A stretch of 64,000 bases of DNA. It comes from Aquila chrysaetos chrysaetos. Its lineage: Eukaryota > Chordata > Aves > Accipitriformes > Accipitridae. Positions 1 through 13,000 of the stretch are shown piece after piece. Location: contig NC_044009.1 of NCBI RefSeq assembly GCF_900496995.4, positions 43,981,505 through 44,045,504 of the forward strand. Reading direction: 5' to 3'. Position numbers and translations under genes: made by a program. The notes beneath the pieces are model-generated. The model worked only from the letters and a program-made list of their open reading frames with translations, ran no database searches and had not been told where the DNA came from. Numbering within the stretch: the first letter of the stretch is position 1; every line of letters starts with the position of its first letter.

Positions 1-3000
1 TAAGTAATGAAATTCCAGGTAGAATAAATGATGTGAGTGATTGTTCAGTATAACATTAAACTTCATGCTTACCTGTTACAAACACTGTAACCTGGAAACT
101 TCGACATGGAATGGAAAAACATTAGATCCACTGCTCTGGCTAGGAGCTAGTGATTTTGACTAAGATATTTAAATCTGGGGTTTGTGAAGATCCAGTTATT
201 GCTCATAGAAAATAAATCAGAGTCCAGATTATAACTTACTGTAATGAGTCAATTTCTTTCTACAATAGATGGAAATCTAGGACAGCTGGACACTATCCTT
301 GCTTCCAGATCCCGGTGTAAAAATGAGAGGAAGAAGGCTGGAGAGGTATGGAAAATGTTACATGAGCTGTTCCTTGCTTTCTGTTGGAGGCTGTATATGG
401 GGGTACCATTTCTTCTGATACCTGGGGAGGAACCAAAATGAAAGAGGCACTTCTAATAGCCAACTTCATTCCTCCTCCTGCTTAACTTAATGACTGCTAG
501 GCTTAACCATTACATCAGGTTGTCCTCAGTCAATTTTAGTGTGGAGGAACAAGTACATGTTGTGCTATGGCTACTCGTGGGGAGGTGATTTTGGGGAACT
601 GTATCCAAGATGCTTTAACGCTATAAACACAACAGTCCTGCTAAACAGAAACAACTGAGTTACCATTTTACTGAAAGCCAAAATTGACAGCTATTTGTCA
701 ATGTGAAGGGCAGTGACAGGAGGTCACTTCTAAGTGGAGATTTCAAAGAAAGGAGGGCAGTGCTTTGAAGTGGTTATTTTCCTCTAAGTCAATAAGGTTC
801 AGTGTGTACCATGTCTTTGCTAGAGATTTAAGGTCTTTTTGTATAATTATTACACTAATTTTTTGATCTACAGAATTAAAAATATTTTTAATGCCCCCAG
901 TTTGGTGATTGGAGCTGTACAGCTGAGGCATTAAATTCTGGGAGTGTAGATGTATGTATGCAAAGGACTATACAAACATATAGCAAGCAGAACCTCTTTT
1001 AATTCTCCATTTGAGCTGGTTGCTACGGAGGAGCTAAGAGTTTCTCAGAATTTTGCCTCAGTATTGCTGGATTTCTGTGACTGTTTAATGAGAAAGATCT
1101 TGCCTTGAATTCATTTGGTGTTACCAGGCTTGTAAAATAACATTTACAGGACTTGTAGCAAAATTTCTTTTCTTTTTCTATTTGACAGAGCCTGTTCAGA
1201 GCTTTAATTTACATTTAAATAAATTTAATTATTTTGATATGCTGATGAATAAACTGCTGTAAAGTAAGTCTCCTCTTTGTTTCAGAAGCTGAGACAGTCT
1301 CTGAACTTAAGGCATACACTTACCTTTTAGACCGTGACAGCTTTCTTTAAATGCAGTTCCACAAGTGCACTTGTAAAATATCTTTTGAGAGTGAAATCAG
1401 TGACATACACCTAATCCAAACATGACAAAATCCAGATAATCTTTTTGTTACAGTATATCAAAATGAATGGAGTACTGCACCAAGTCACTATTAATTTGAA
1501 TAAAAGAAAATCTTTGAAGGCAAGTTAAAATGCGGCCAATATTTTTTTTTTAGGGTTTCTTCCCTTCTTTCTCTTTATTTCATGAAAAATTATTATTGAA
1601 GTGTGACCTTAGTGTGTAGGTTCCTGAAGCAAGCAGCGTTTGATAGGGGAGAAATGTATGACGCGCAAAACCATTTTACTGTGTGGCAAAGTAGCACATT
1701 GTACTCTTTATTATCTGGTGACGCTATGGTATGGGTATACCCAGCCATATAGGAGATAGCAAAACTCTGTTGAAATTTCTTTAGAAACATAAAATCACTT
1801 GCATGAGAGAAAGGCTATTACTTCTTTTAGGTCCCGCGTTGTATAGCTGCTGGTACTCGTGCAAAACAGACAGCTGGAGAGTTGTGCTTTGCTGGTACAC
1901 CCACCTCCTTAGAGCCAGCTTTGCTATATTAGGCATGTAAGTAGGTCACACGTACAAGGCGATATACAAATCTTACTCGTTCGGATGGTGGATGACATAT
2001 TCTTAGGATAGTCTTTTATCTAAAAAAATTAATGAACACAAGCCTGTTTACTCATGCAGTGCCTACACAGCCACGGCTGCAGCCTGTGCAAACTCCGGCA
2101 GCCGGCATCGGAGCTACGCGGGCTCTGGTCCCTGGAGCTGGAGGCAGGCGCTGCCTCTTCACCAGCTCTTCAGCCAGGGTGGTGGCTGCTTCGTGCCCAG
2201 CAGCACGTTCCCCTCATCACCCGCTCCCAATACCGGGTGTCTCGGTGACTGTGGTGTAGACTAGCTTATGCGGTACTGCTCACAGGGGTTTGTCAACGTG
2301 TATCCTCGGGGCCAGACCCTTCATCTCTTTTTTGCATCAGTTTTCATGTAGGAAGGGCTTGGGAATTCTCGTGTAAAACTGCTGTTTAGAAGGGGAGACT
2401 GAAGTACCGCTGAAAGATCAGGAACTCCTGGGTACAATAATTATTACTGAAGAGCTTTCATTGTGGAAGCTGTGGCATGGATGTGGGTCTCTTGAGGAGA
2501 GGAGGAGCATAGAAAGTTATTAGCATTTTCTGTTCACGTTCATCTTCAAAAAAAGCTTCACAAAGCTCTTTGATTTCTGCACAATCTGTGGATTCCAACA
2601 GCACAACAAAGCGAGGCCTTAATTTCAATATAGCTGCAGGGTTCTCGGAGCCTTGCTGCAGGATACAGCCGTGCCTTTCTGCTGAGCAGTAGTCTCCCGT
2701 GAGTTCTTCTAGGAGCAGCTTCAGTGTCGGGAAATAAAATTAAAACTACCTGTTCACTCTGCACAAGCAGAGGTGACTGGGGTACTCTAAACTGGCAACT
2801 TGTACGGTCATTTATTTCCCCAAATATATCTAAGCACTGCCAAATGATGTTTCTTTAGAATAGCTGATTTTTTTTTTTTCCCTATTTGGATATTCAAGAT
2901 ATTCCATCACTTATTTTAGTTCACATGCGAGTTGTACTTTCTGTATTTTCTTTGGTCCATCTTGAAGCCAAGGATAACAATACAGCAATGACATAAGATC

Positions 3001-6000
3001 TAAACTCTAAGGCTTGCAGTGCCAGAAAGAGGAATGCTTGCATGCTTGATTTTACTCTTTCCTCTTTTTTCAATTAAAATCAAGTTGCAAGTTTTAATAA
3101 TGAGAGTAATTAATCACAGAAATGAAGTACCAAGGGAAGTAAAAAATTATCCACAGTTCCAACTTTTTTTAATCAAGGTTGATGACTAGCCAACAGTTAT
3201 GCTCCCATTGCACCAAGTTACTGGGTTTGGCACAGAAATCCGTGGTAAAACTCTGTGCTTGCTGTGCAGAAGGCCAGGGATGGTAATGCCATTTCTGGCT
3301 TTAAGCGGGAAGCAGCATCCAGCAGGTTAGGCCAGATAACGTATTTCTTTCCCCTACACTAAGCTCAGATTCCATGTGATTAAAATCCAGGATTTTAAAT
3401 CCTGAGTATGTGCCACTGCTCTTCTAAACACAGACATGCACAGAGCCAGTGTGGGAAGCCGATTTTGTTAAGAGCTTTCTAAAACTGCACTGCAGTGAAA
3501 TGAAAGCTCCACTTGTTTCTCATCGCTTCTGGGTGAGTATGAAGCCAGGCTGCTTTCGGTGGAAGCCTGTCATTCTGTAACAACTCACTGCTGTCACAGA
3601 TGCTTGAGTGGGCAGAGTACTAACCTAGTTGTCTTGAGAACTTCTCACAGTAAAATTACAGAGGCTCACATTCACCTTCTAAGGAAGCTAAATTCAACTT
3701 TGAGGAGGTGGAGAGCTACACTGCAGGCTACATCGGTAGCCCTGCTACCAGTTCTCAAGCTAGCTGAAGACAGACCTGCGGCACCTTCAGCACTTGCAGT
3801 AGTAGCACTGCAGCGTACAGCTACACTGTACTGCCCAGTAGCGTTCTGCCTTTATGGCATGTTCTCCAGTTCCAGGTGCCAAGCCCTGGTAAAACATACC
3901 TTCAAAATCTGTGTTGCTTCTTGGAAGGGTTCCCGCACCAGAACCAGAGCCTGGTGTTCCTCCAGTCAGTGGGCACGTACAGTTGGAACAGATCTCTCTG
4001 CTGCTGCAGCCACAGACGGTGATGTGCCTTAACTTCAGCGCAGCAGGGTTGGTGTTAAGATTTGCATGCTGGTAATGGCTTGTCTTACCAGGCTGATAGG
4101 GTACCGGCACTAAAATTTGGCCACAGCGTGATCATTGGAAATTTCAGGAGTGGCCACATGCAGGAGATTTGTATGCTTTTCAACAACCAGCTTAAGATGA
4201 CCTCTTAGTTTTCTCCCTCCATGTCATCTGTTTGGATTTTAAGGTTTTTAGAGCAGTGACTATCATCTTGCATGAAAAATTCAATTCACTTGAAAAATTT
4301 ATCAGTGTTTCTGAATAAGGCCTGCGTGTTTTAGTAACTTTTAGACTCTTATGTATTTGTCTTCCTTCTGGTTTAATTAAGCCTCCAAACACTAGTTTGA
4401 ACTGTAGCTATTCCACATGCAGGTAAGTTGAGATTTACAAGGGAAAGAGTTACTTAAGGTGGTATTTAAAAGTCTGAGCCACTATCTAACAACTCTTTGA
4501 AATTCTAAGTTGTTAAAATTTCTTAATTCCCATTGAAATTGAGAGGAGAAGCATCCTCTGCAGGTACATAAGATACACAGGTGGCTGTGGCTGCAGACAT
4601 CGCCGGTCACACTGGAATTTCACCGTACTGCAGGGTGTGAAGTACAGCAGTGCCTGATCTCACCATACACCACACTAGAGCAATGAGGCCAGGTGCTTCC
4701 CTTAGGGAAGTGGAGGAATGTATGCTTTGATGGCACTTGTTTAAATCACTTACTTGGAAAGGAGCTGGAACTTGCTCAGGTCTAAGTTGCTCACGTACCT
4801 GACATTAAGCTCAATCTGACATCACCAGGTGCATGAAGCATTTTAGGCTGCGCTGCAGTAAACTGTGCTTTAAAGTTAAGCAAGTAAAGGCTGCATCATT
4901 TTTTTGGTTTTCAGAATACACAAGCTACTTGATAATACCTCTCTGACACGGCTGTTAAGTACATCAGTCCCCAGCTGACAGAAATACACCTAGCTGCCAT
5001 TGCCTGTGAGAGACTGCCAGGATACCAAGACTTGGTAGCAGCTTCGCGGTCAGCACTCACTCCAATGCAATGCCCGTTAGCTTGGTAACTGTCAGAGATG
5101 AGGCCGAGTGTGATGCACCGCAGTGAGATCAAGATGCCAGTGGTGTATATTGCTGGAGCTGAAATTTGTGACTTTTAGTCATTCTGTGCAGTTTTGTGTT
5201 AGTTGCCTGAGGGTATGCTTTGAATCAAAGGGTTGCTTAAGCAGCAGAAAACACAAAACTGGCAGAGAAAGGCAGTGTAAAAGGTTAAACCTCAGCTTCA
5301 AAAGGAGTTGTGATGTTGTCCAGCCCCATCAGAGCTATGAAGTTTTGCCCTTACAGTACCTAAAGAAGCTTTAGGAGGAGATGGGAGAGGGTGTCAATAA
5401 AAAGTTGCCATGCTAGAAATACTCAGAGATGCTGTCAGCATCCCCCCCTCAGGGAAAGGGAGGAAGTAAAACCCACTAGAGGAACGAATATGGAGAGAGA
5501 CACTTGGCAGCATGCATGGGAATACTTATCTTTTAATTTATTTATGTATATATTGTTGGGACAGGGGTGTTTGTTAGATCTTGGAAAAGCAATTTAAGGC
5601 TTGGTTTTGATTCACTTCTTTGGAGTTTCTGGTGTCACTTAGACCTGATGGCATCAATACCTTTCTTACAGTAGGAAGAAGCTGATGCAAGCTGACAAAT
5701 TGTGGACTTTACTCAGGTAGAGTGATGAGCACAACATTTATGGTGCAAGGGCCCCAGACAGTGCAGTGCAGGTACTCACCTACCACTGCCAAGCAGCCGT
5801 GTGTTGCTGCCAGCAAACCTGGTGATTGAATACAACGTGTTTGGTGTCTGTAACACAAATGCATGCTTAGTTTTATGGTAGCATGAAATAATAATGTGTA
5901 CAGTCTCCCTTCACTTGGAGGTATCAGGTGCCTATCTTGAGCTCACCTGGGTTTCAGAAAACAGGGAAAGCCTGAGCCCTGCAGAGTGAGAGAGTACAAC

Positions 6001-6267
6001 GCAGGTGAAAACTCCTCGCTAGATCCTCCTCCTGTGCAAGCAGTGCGAGCACATTCTCAGTAGCTCTAAATAATTGTACACTTGGCTCTAAAATTTCACT
6101 TAACCCCAGGGAACGTAACTGACCTGTATTTCACCAAGACTTCCCATCAAGGACTGCTGCTTGCTAGAGAACACGCAGCCCTTCAATCACACTAGGGCAT
6201 GTTTTTGAGCTGCTTAGTCATCCATTTTAATTTCACATCAATTCAACAACTGATTCAATACAGCATG
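1..6267. other. Intergenic, downstream of HTR5B; nothing recognised
   Basis: AT-rich single-copy-looking sequence with scattered G+C-richer patches (2.0-2.3 kb, 3.55-4.1 kb, 4.55-5.1 kb). No frame resembles a known protein. Opposed open frames at 3559-4032 (plus, GTG start) and 3787-4110 (minus) overlap and have no domain; they may be an old unclassified repeat. An AATAAA on the plus strand at about 210 could end a convergent gene to the left. CCDC93 would be expected by mammalian synteny, but no coding exon of it is seen here. Confidence 0.5.
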
Positions 6268-6273
6268 TTTATT
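6268..6273 (-). terminator. HTR5B: Candidate HTR5B polyadenylation signal AATAAA
   Basis: Reads TTTATT on the plus strand, about 475 nt past the HTR5B stop, and is the first AATAAA downstream. This implies a 3'UTR of about 0.5 kb (about 6250-6748). No transcript evidence. Confidence 0.4.
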
Positions 6274-6748
6274 CCCTTCCAAATAAATCTCAAAAATGAA
6301 GCCAGTATCCTGCCCATATCACAAACATTTCAGTATTGCTCAATTAGCAGTTCCCACTGGTGCCTTTGCTAATGATGAGCGAGCTACAGCCTGGTACCTG
6401 TAGCTTGATTAGATGAGATCAGTCCAGTTAGATTTGACAGTCATGGTATTAGACACATACAGTGCTTGGCTTGCAGACCTTAACACATGTTGATTCAAAG
6501 AGCAGACAGGAGGTATTCACTGATTCCATCTTCTTTGCCAAACCCTGGAGCAGCATATATGTATTTCCAAGGGGGAGCTGTAAACTCTCTGTAGGTTTAT
6601 ATCCAAACATCTTCCGTCTTCTTTTTCACTTCATAAATCCCCTCAAACAGCTCTTGTGCATGAAAACGGTATGTATCACAGGCACGTTTCGCTCCAGAAA
6701 TCTCTGTATTATGCAATAAAGGAATCAGTTTCTCCTCTGTGTCCCCTT

Positions 6749-7081
6749 TTACCTCTGCTTTACAAAAAGGTTCTTGAAGGCATTGTTGTAATTTTTGTTA
6801 AATGCTGTATAAATGAGAGGATTAAAGAAAGAATTGGAGTAGCCAAGCCAAAGAAAGATGCTTTTCCAGATGGGTGGGATGTTGCAGGAACAGAGGGGAC
6901 TTATTAATTCTGTGATGAAGAAAGGGATCCAGCACAGTACAAAAACGCCAATTAAGATGCCAACCATCAGAGCTGCCTTTTTCTCTTTCTGTTCTCTCCA
7001 TGTTTCTCCATCTGTCTGGAAAGCGATAGCTGCATGACGAGCTGTAAACACCATCTGTGGTTCAGGCGAAGCTTCCTTCAC
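6749..7081 (-). CDS. HTR5B: HTR5B coding exon 2 (ICL3 end, TM6, TM7, C-tail)
   Basis: Encodes the last 110 residues, beginning VKEASPEPQ after acceptor TTTTGAG|GTGAAG and ending at TAA 6751-6749. It carries TM6 with [12 protein letters not shown]3 with [11 protein letters not shown]7 with NPLIY, and helix 8 ([12 protein letters not shown]). The phase-0 junction falls at the same place as in the human HTR5A gene. Confidence 0.96.
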   Translation of the reverse strand: MKEASPEPQMVFTARHAAIAFQTDGETWREQKEKKAALMVGILIGVFVLCWIPFFITELISPLCSCNIPPIWKSIFLWLGYSNSFFNPLIYTAFNKNYNNAFKNLFVKQR

Positions 7082-10000
7082 CTCAAAACAAAAGCAAACA
7101 TGGATTCTTACCAAGACAATTTGTTTGAGTGAAGTACTACTTTTAAATGACAGCACGACATCTGTGCACCTACCACAAAAGGCCCCAACTCTGTTCCTTC
7201 CATGCTAAAAGAAAGAAAATGCCCCAGAGTGCCAAAATTACCAGACTTCTCATTATGTTGGAAAAGCTGCCGAGTGTGACTGACAAACAAAGCTAAATAA
7301 AGAGTAACTGATGCCGTATGTGTTGTGGGCATTCTTTTTCAGTTTATTTTATTGGATGCCTTGATGCCTACTGGGAAATCAGGTTGTTAAGGAAGGCTAA
7401 CAAAGGCATGTGCCTTCTGCCTATCCCTATGCTGCTACATGACCTTTAGGGTTTCTCAGGCCTGAATCGTAAATGAGTTTCATTCCATTGCAGGCCCTTT
7501 GGGTCATTTCCCTAAGGTATTAGGGAGGGACCTGCAACAAATGCCTGCTCCTCGACTGCAAGATAAAGCTAATTTCTTCAGCCTAACTGCCTGGATGCAG
7601 AGCTCAAAATCCCATCTCTGGTGGGTGCAGGAGCTTGGCACTACCACTTGTTCTGCAGAAGGGACAGAGCATACCCTAAAAAGCTCAGAAAAATCTGCAG
7701 GAAAATTTTTCCATTAAAGGGAATTTTTAAGGAATGTGTCTGATCTTTGGAACATGCTGATATTTCATTACCCCCTCAAAATCATAAATGCCTGAAATAA
7801 AACTGAATACTCTGGAAATATTTCAGTGGAAAGTAAACCCTTCAAGAAGAGTCCCTTATGAAAGACAGAACTCGGGTGCCTTCTGCTCCTCCTTGACAGA
7901 GGCTATCTCATCACAGGCACTTCTCCCTCCTGGAGAAGGACAGAGCAGTGTATCGCACCAGCTGCAGCCTGGTCACGGTGCCAACACAGTATATGACAAT
8001 GGGAGCATAAGGATGCACCTGAAATGACATAGCCTCAGGCTCTGTGCCACCATTTTGAATTAGCTTATAAAATACTCTGGTGGTAATCAAAGAAAATCTT
8101 TGCTGAAGAAGCAGCATTTTCTGGTCCTCATTTTCTCTCTTCTGTCACCTGTCCTTTATTTCACTCACATCTACTTGGTATTCTCACAAAAAGTGCTCCA
8201 TTGCCAGAAAACCACCATTTCAATCAGCCTTCAGTTCAAACTCTGGCTTCAGCAGAATTTACACAGACAGGGGAAAACATCAGCTACTGCAGACTACCAA
8301 CAGTACTTCTTGGCTCTGTCTCTCTCACTAAGGGCAAGATATTCATCTGTGCACTAAGCACAGCACAGTGCTCTGGGTGGCAGCGAGACTGTGGCAAACG
8401 GGTTCTGGGCACAAGTTACTAATGTGCTTAGAGTCTCACAGGAAGAAGATACTCCCTTATGATTTTAATCTGAAGATTAAAGTATCTGTGAGTTTAAAGT
8501 TCTTCTAGGCAGTACAGTTGTGAAGACAGTGCAATAAAATAAACAGTTTAAGGATGCAACCTGAGGCTCTAAAATTTGCCTAAGTGATAATTCACAGGCA
8601 CTGCAAGACTTTGACGCCACACAGAAGATGGCTTGTTGTTAAATTAGCTACATATTCCACATGCATGTGCCACCTTTGTGCAAGCTTTACAATAGATGGA
8701 GGGCCTCTGTTTAATATGAGCACAGCAACTCAGAGAGGGAAGCACTGGCAATGGCTGAACAATCACTCTTCAAGATGGATATCCCTGTGTTCACCCTCAG
8801 ACATGAGACATGGCTGCAGAATGTAAGAGCAGCAGATTATGGGCGCAGGCAAATAATGGAGGAAAATGAAAATCACATCTGTCCTGACAATTAAAATGGG
8901 ACACCCCTCATGTAGCAAGGATCACACCATTTGTCTGCAGAAGGACTTGCTCTGCACATCCTTAATCACACTCTGCAAAAAGGGATGAATGTATGACACG
9001 AGGACAAATTTGTGACAAGCAACCCTGAAAGATTATGTTTTAGCCCCGAGGAATAGCTGCATAAGTACACCTCTTGGGAAGAGCTATACAAAGGACTTTG
9101 TCACTAGCATCGGGCATAGTTTGGTACTATATTTAACCTTCAACTCTCACTCAAAAGATAGAGCTTGCAGTGTGCCATCATCAAATCAGAGCCTTTTCGG
9201 TACTTCAGGTTTTAGGCGGCTTGTGACTGAACTGCAGAATTTAGTAGTAGTGACTCTTTTATCACTTAATTACCTATTGTGAGAAAAAGTTATTTAATTT
9301 ATTTTGACAGAAGACACCACAGTCCTCAGGTGTTTTCCCTAATGAAGCATGCATTTACAGCCTGATCATGTTCCTACAGAAATCAGAGGAATTTTCACAA
9401 ACTTCACTAGTTGTCAGATCAGGCCTCTGAATAGTAAAGAGCAAGTGAAAATAGATCATGATTATTTTTTGTAAATCACAGGACAGTAGTTGTCTTCCTA
9501 TCTACATAATTTCTACTTTCTCTGTTGTCATAGCTGTTTTTTCAATTAATTTTTACTAGTTCTGCCTAGGACTTCTGAATAATGTTGTAATAACAGTAAT
9601 AAAAGTGCAAATAGCAGCCTGGTGGTTTAGGAAAAATAATGGGATCTCTCATGGAACTTTCCATTAAGTAAACTGTGTAAATATCTCTGGCAGACTGGAA
9701 ATATTTTGCTTCAATTTTCCGTAAGAAATCCTTTGAAAAGGATACACAAAATGTTCTTGAAAAGGTAACTAGTATCTCTGCTCAGCAAGGTCCTTCAGCC
9801 TGTGCTTTCAACAGGACTTACAAAAGCATTTAAACCTCGGAAGCTGTAAGAAAGCTCAGCTTTCCATGATCATCAGTGTCTAATGCTCACTCTGTACGTT
9901 GTTTCCAGCTGACCAGCCGCACACGCTGTGAACGACACTCACTCCGTTGGCTCTCCATCAGACTCGCCCGCCACGACACCTGCCTCTTGGGCATTCCCAG

Positions 10001-13000
10001 CATGGGGTACCATTCCAAGTGCCAGCCCCCGGCGTGAGCACTGCCACTTGGCAGACCGGCGATCCGCTGGCCAGCTGCTCCTGGCTTGTACTATGACAAA
10101 AGGGACCAGACTTTGCAGAGGGTTTCTAGCGAGGCCCTGTTCTCAATGCCCCTGTAAACCCGTCAGCTTTTCGGTACTGTGCTCCCTCCCTGCCTGGTCA
10201 CCATATACACTTACTACAGGACTGCCAGCATCTCATCCCTGCTGTGGGAACCAATTCATCAGGGGACAAGTCCACTATATTTTTGAAGTTAAACATGGAT
10301 TTAATCTGAAGTGCCGTTCATATCAGAAAATATGTATCACTGCGGACTGCAAATCTGGGAAAGTCCAACCTTTCATTATAATTTCAATTTTTTAAATTTT
10401 TATTGCTCTCTATATGATTTGCTGCAGACCTGACTCATCTCCCTGGCCTGGTTGGTGCAGGATTATCCTTGCTACAACTATCAGCCCCCAAGACTATGTT
10501 GTCAAGGCTGTTTGTTAGAAGCCAACCCACACAAAGTACATGGAAAGTAAATTAGTCTACTGTAGGCAAATGCTGTTGCGGTACACCGTGCTGGCAGGGG
10601 AACCATGCTAAAGGATTCTCCCCCTTATGCAGGCATGGAGTAATCCCCTGTAATTTGGCATTGTATGAACAAGAGCACAGGCCAAAAAGATTATGTAGCT
10701 ACTTTCCAGCCTTGCCAGTTGCGATTTTCTTGAACTAAACACAGCTCTGACTATACCAAATTTGCAGTTTCCAGTGCCAATCCTGGAGGCTTTGCATGAC
10801 TCCAATTTCTAACGTAGGTCAGAATAATTGACCGTTATCCCTGTGCCACGTGGAACACAGGACAAGCCCAGTATAAAACCTTTCCTCCCATTTTGGGCCT
10901 ACTGATGAGCGCTAGCAAGCAGACTGTGACACGGGAAAAGGTGGTCACAGACTGTAAATTAAAGCAATCCATGAAGATGCCTTAATTTATACTGGGGACA
11001 TCTCTCATATGTGAGCATCACTGTACTGTGTTGCACACTGTTCTCACTCGGTGGCTAGCAGCACACTATGCCTCGGGCACAGATTTCCTTCCCTCCACCC
11101 CGGCTCTGCTCCAGGAGCTGTGAGTCAGGAGCAGTGGGGAAAAAACTTGGTATGAAAGGACTGCTACTCTGAGGCGAGAATTAGGTTCTGAAATAGTGAA
11201 ATCAGCCATTTCCAGGACAACAGGCTTTGAGCAGTGCAGAGATGACTGCTTTCCAGTGAGAGTATCATAAAGAGAGTTAAATGAAGGAAAAGAGCTCTCA
11301 AGTACACATTCTTCTACAGGCACAAAGGAGTTTGGTTTTAGTTTCAGAATTCATCCTTCTGTACGTTGATCAGCAGTTGCAGTTCAATGCCACTTCCGTT
11401 GTTTGTCTGTCCCCAGTAAATTACTACTACTGAATGGCTGTATGTTCCCAATTCCTGTGTTCCCAGCAGTGTTATACAAAACATGCCACCAAAGAGCTTC
11501 TGATGAAATCCCTTGATTTAAAATGTTCCTTACAGCTTTAATGATTGTTATTACTGGTCCTTCATGGCAAGTACTGTGTATCTGTTCGTACTGTACCTCC
11601 AGGGTCTGCAATAACAAAACAACAGTAAAGATGATAAACATCAATCAAATCTGACTTACTACCACAAATTCAGAGTTTTGCCTATTACAGTGTGATTCAG
11701 CAAAGATCATGACTGCCTCAGTGCAGCTTTGGCACACTTCTTGCTCTTTGAACAAGAACACAAGAAACTGAAAGGCACAATGAAGGATCAAAACAGAGGA
11801 ATGTCTACACTTTCTTGGATGCTCCACCAATATGACAAACAGGACATTTGATAGGGAAAAGAACACCTGCTTTCTCTCACAGGATTTTCTTCTGCTGTAA
11901 ATAGCTCTGCATTTCTCCCAGGAAATCACTAGCCACTCCACTTCCTGCCTCACCTTTCTCCTTTCTGTCATCTGTTGTCACTCTTCCAGACAGTTGCACT
12001 TTGTTTCCTGACCCATCTCTTCTACTTGTACAGTCAGAGGCAGGAATAAGAAATAGAAGGCCTGTGACTCCTTCAGAGGAGAATCTGTCTTCTCTCCCAT
12101 ATTGTCCTGAATATTTACACGGGTTGGAGGGGCTGAACGGGCCAGGTGCAGAATAACACTGCACAGTTGGAGCTCTGGGGCCTGATACTATCTGAAGTGG
12201 GAAGGACTCTCACAAAACTGATACGGTTTGGATCAGGCTTAATTACTCATACACTATACAAAGTACTTTGAGAGCGGAGAAAGAAAAAAAACAAAACAAA
12301 AAAACCCAACCATCAACAGAACTTGGTTTTTAACTCCTCACATGGAAATTTAATCCTGACTGCCATTGCTACATCTAAGTAATCCTGACTTTCAGTCTAC
12401 CATCCTTGGTTTTGCTGGGCAAAACCTATGCTACAAGTGACTTCATTGATTTAAAAGGGTGCTATCCAGCAGATTCTGCTGTTTTTCAAGCAGTCTCATT
12501 TATTTCAATTGGACTGTTTACAGAGAGAATTATTACCTACTGTCAGCAAGGTGTGACAGAGTATAGTTCTCTGTCTGTGATGGTATGTCACTAGTTTTTT
12601 TACGAGGGTCATTCACATCAGTATTGACTGTAGAATTCACTTTTTAAGGAGTTTCATAATTAGCAAATAAATAATTATAAAGGCACCAGCCTAATTTAGG
12701 GTCCCAATTCTGCAATATTTTTGTTTCAAGGGAAAGTAAGAAACAAGGTCTCATTAAAACTAGAAGCACCTCAGATGTTTCATGTCCATCTCCCTCACCT
12801 GAATTTTTTTCAAAGACTTTAAAAAGTGTTTTTCAAAAAACACAAGTAAAATTTTAACCCAAAATGACTCAAAATAGTTATTTTGTAACTATTCTATTCT
12901 GCACCTCTGTAAGAGTATAGAAACATAACACATGTATTCCAGCTCTCAGCTTGGAGACAACTGCCCTTTCCCTGTATATATATATACAGTGACAACCTGC

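Noticed and set aside
9928..10395. 155-codon open frame in the HTR5B intron
   Set aside because: Starts with GTG, has mixed low-complexity composition, no recognisable family and no splice context.
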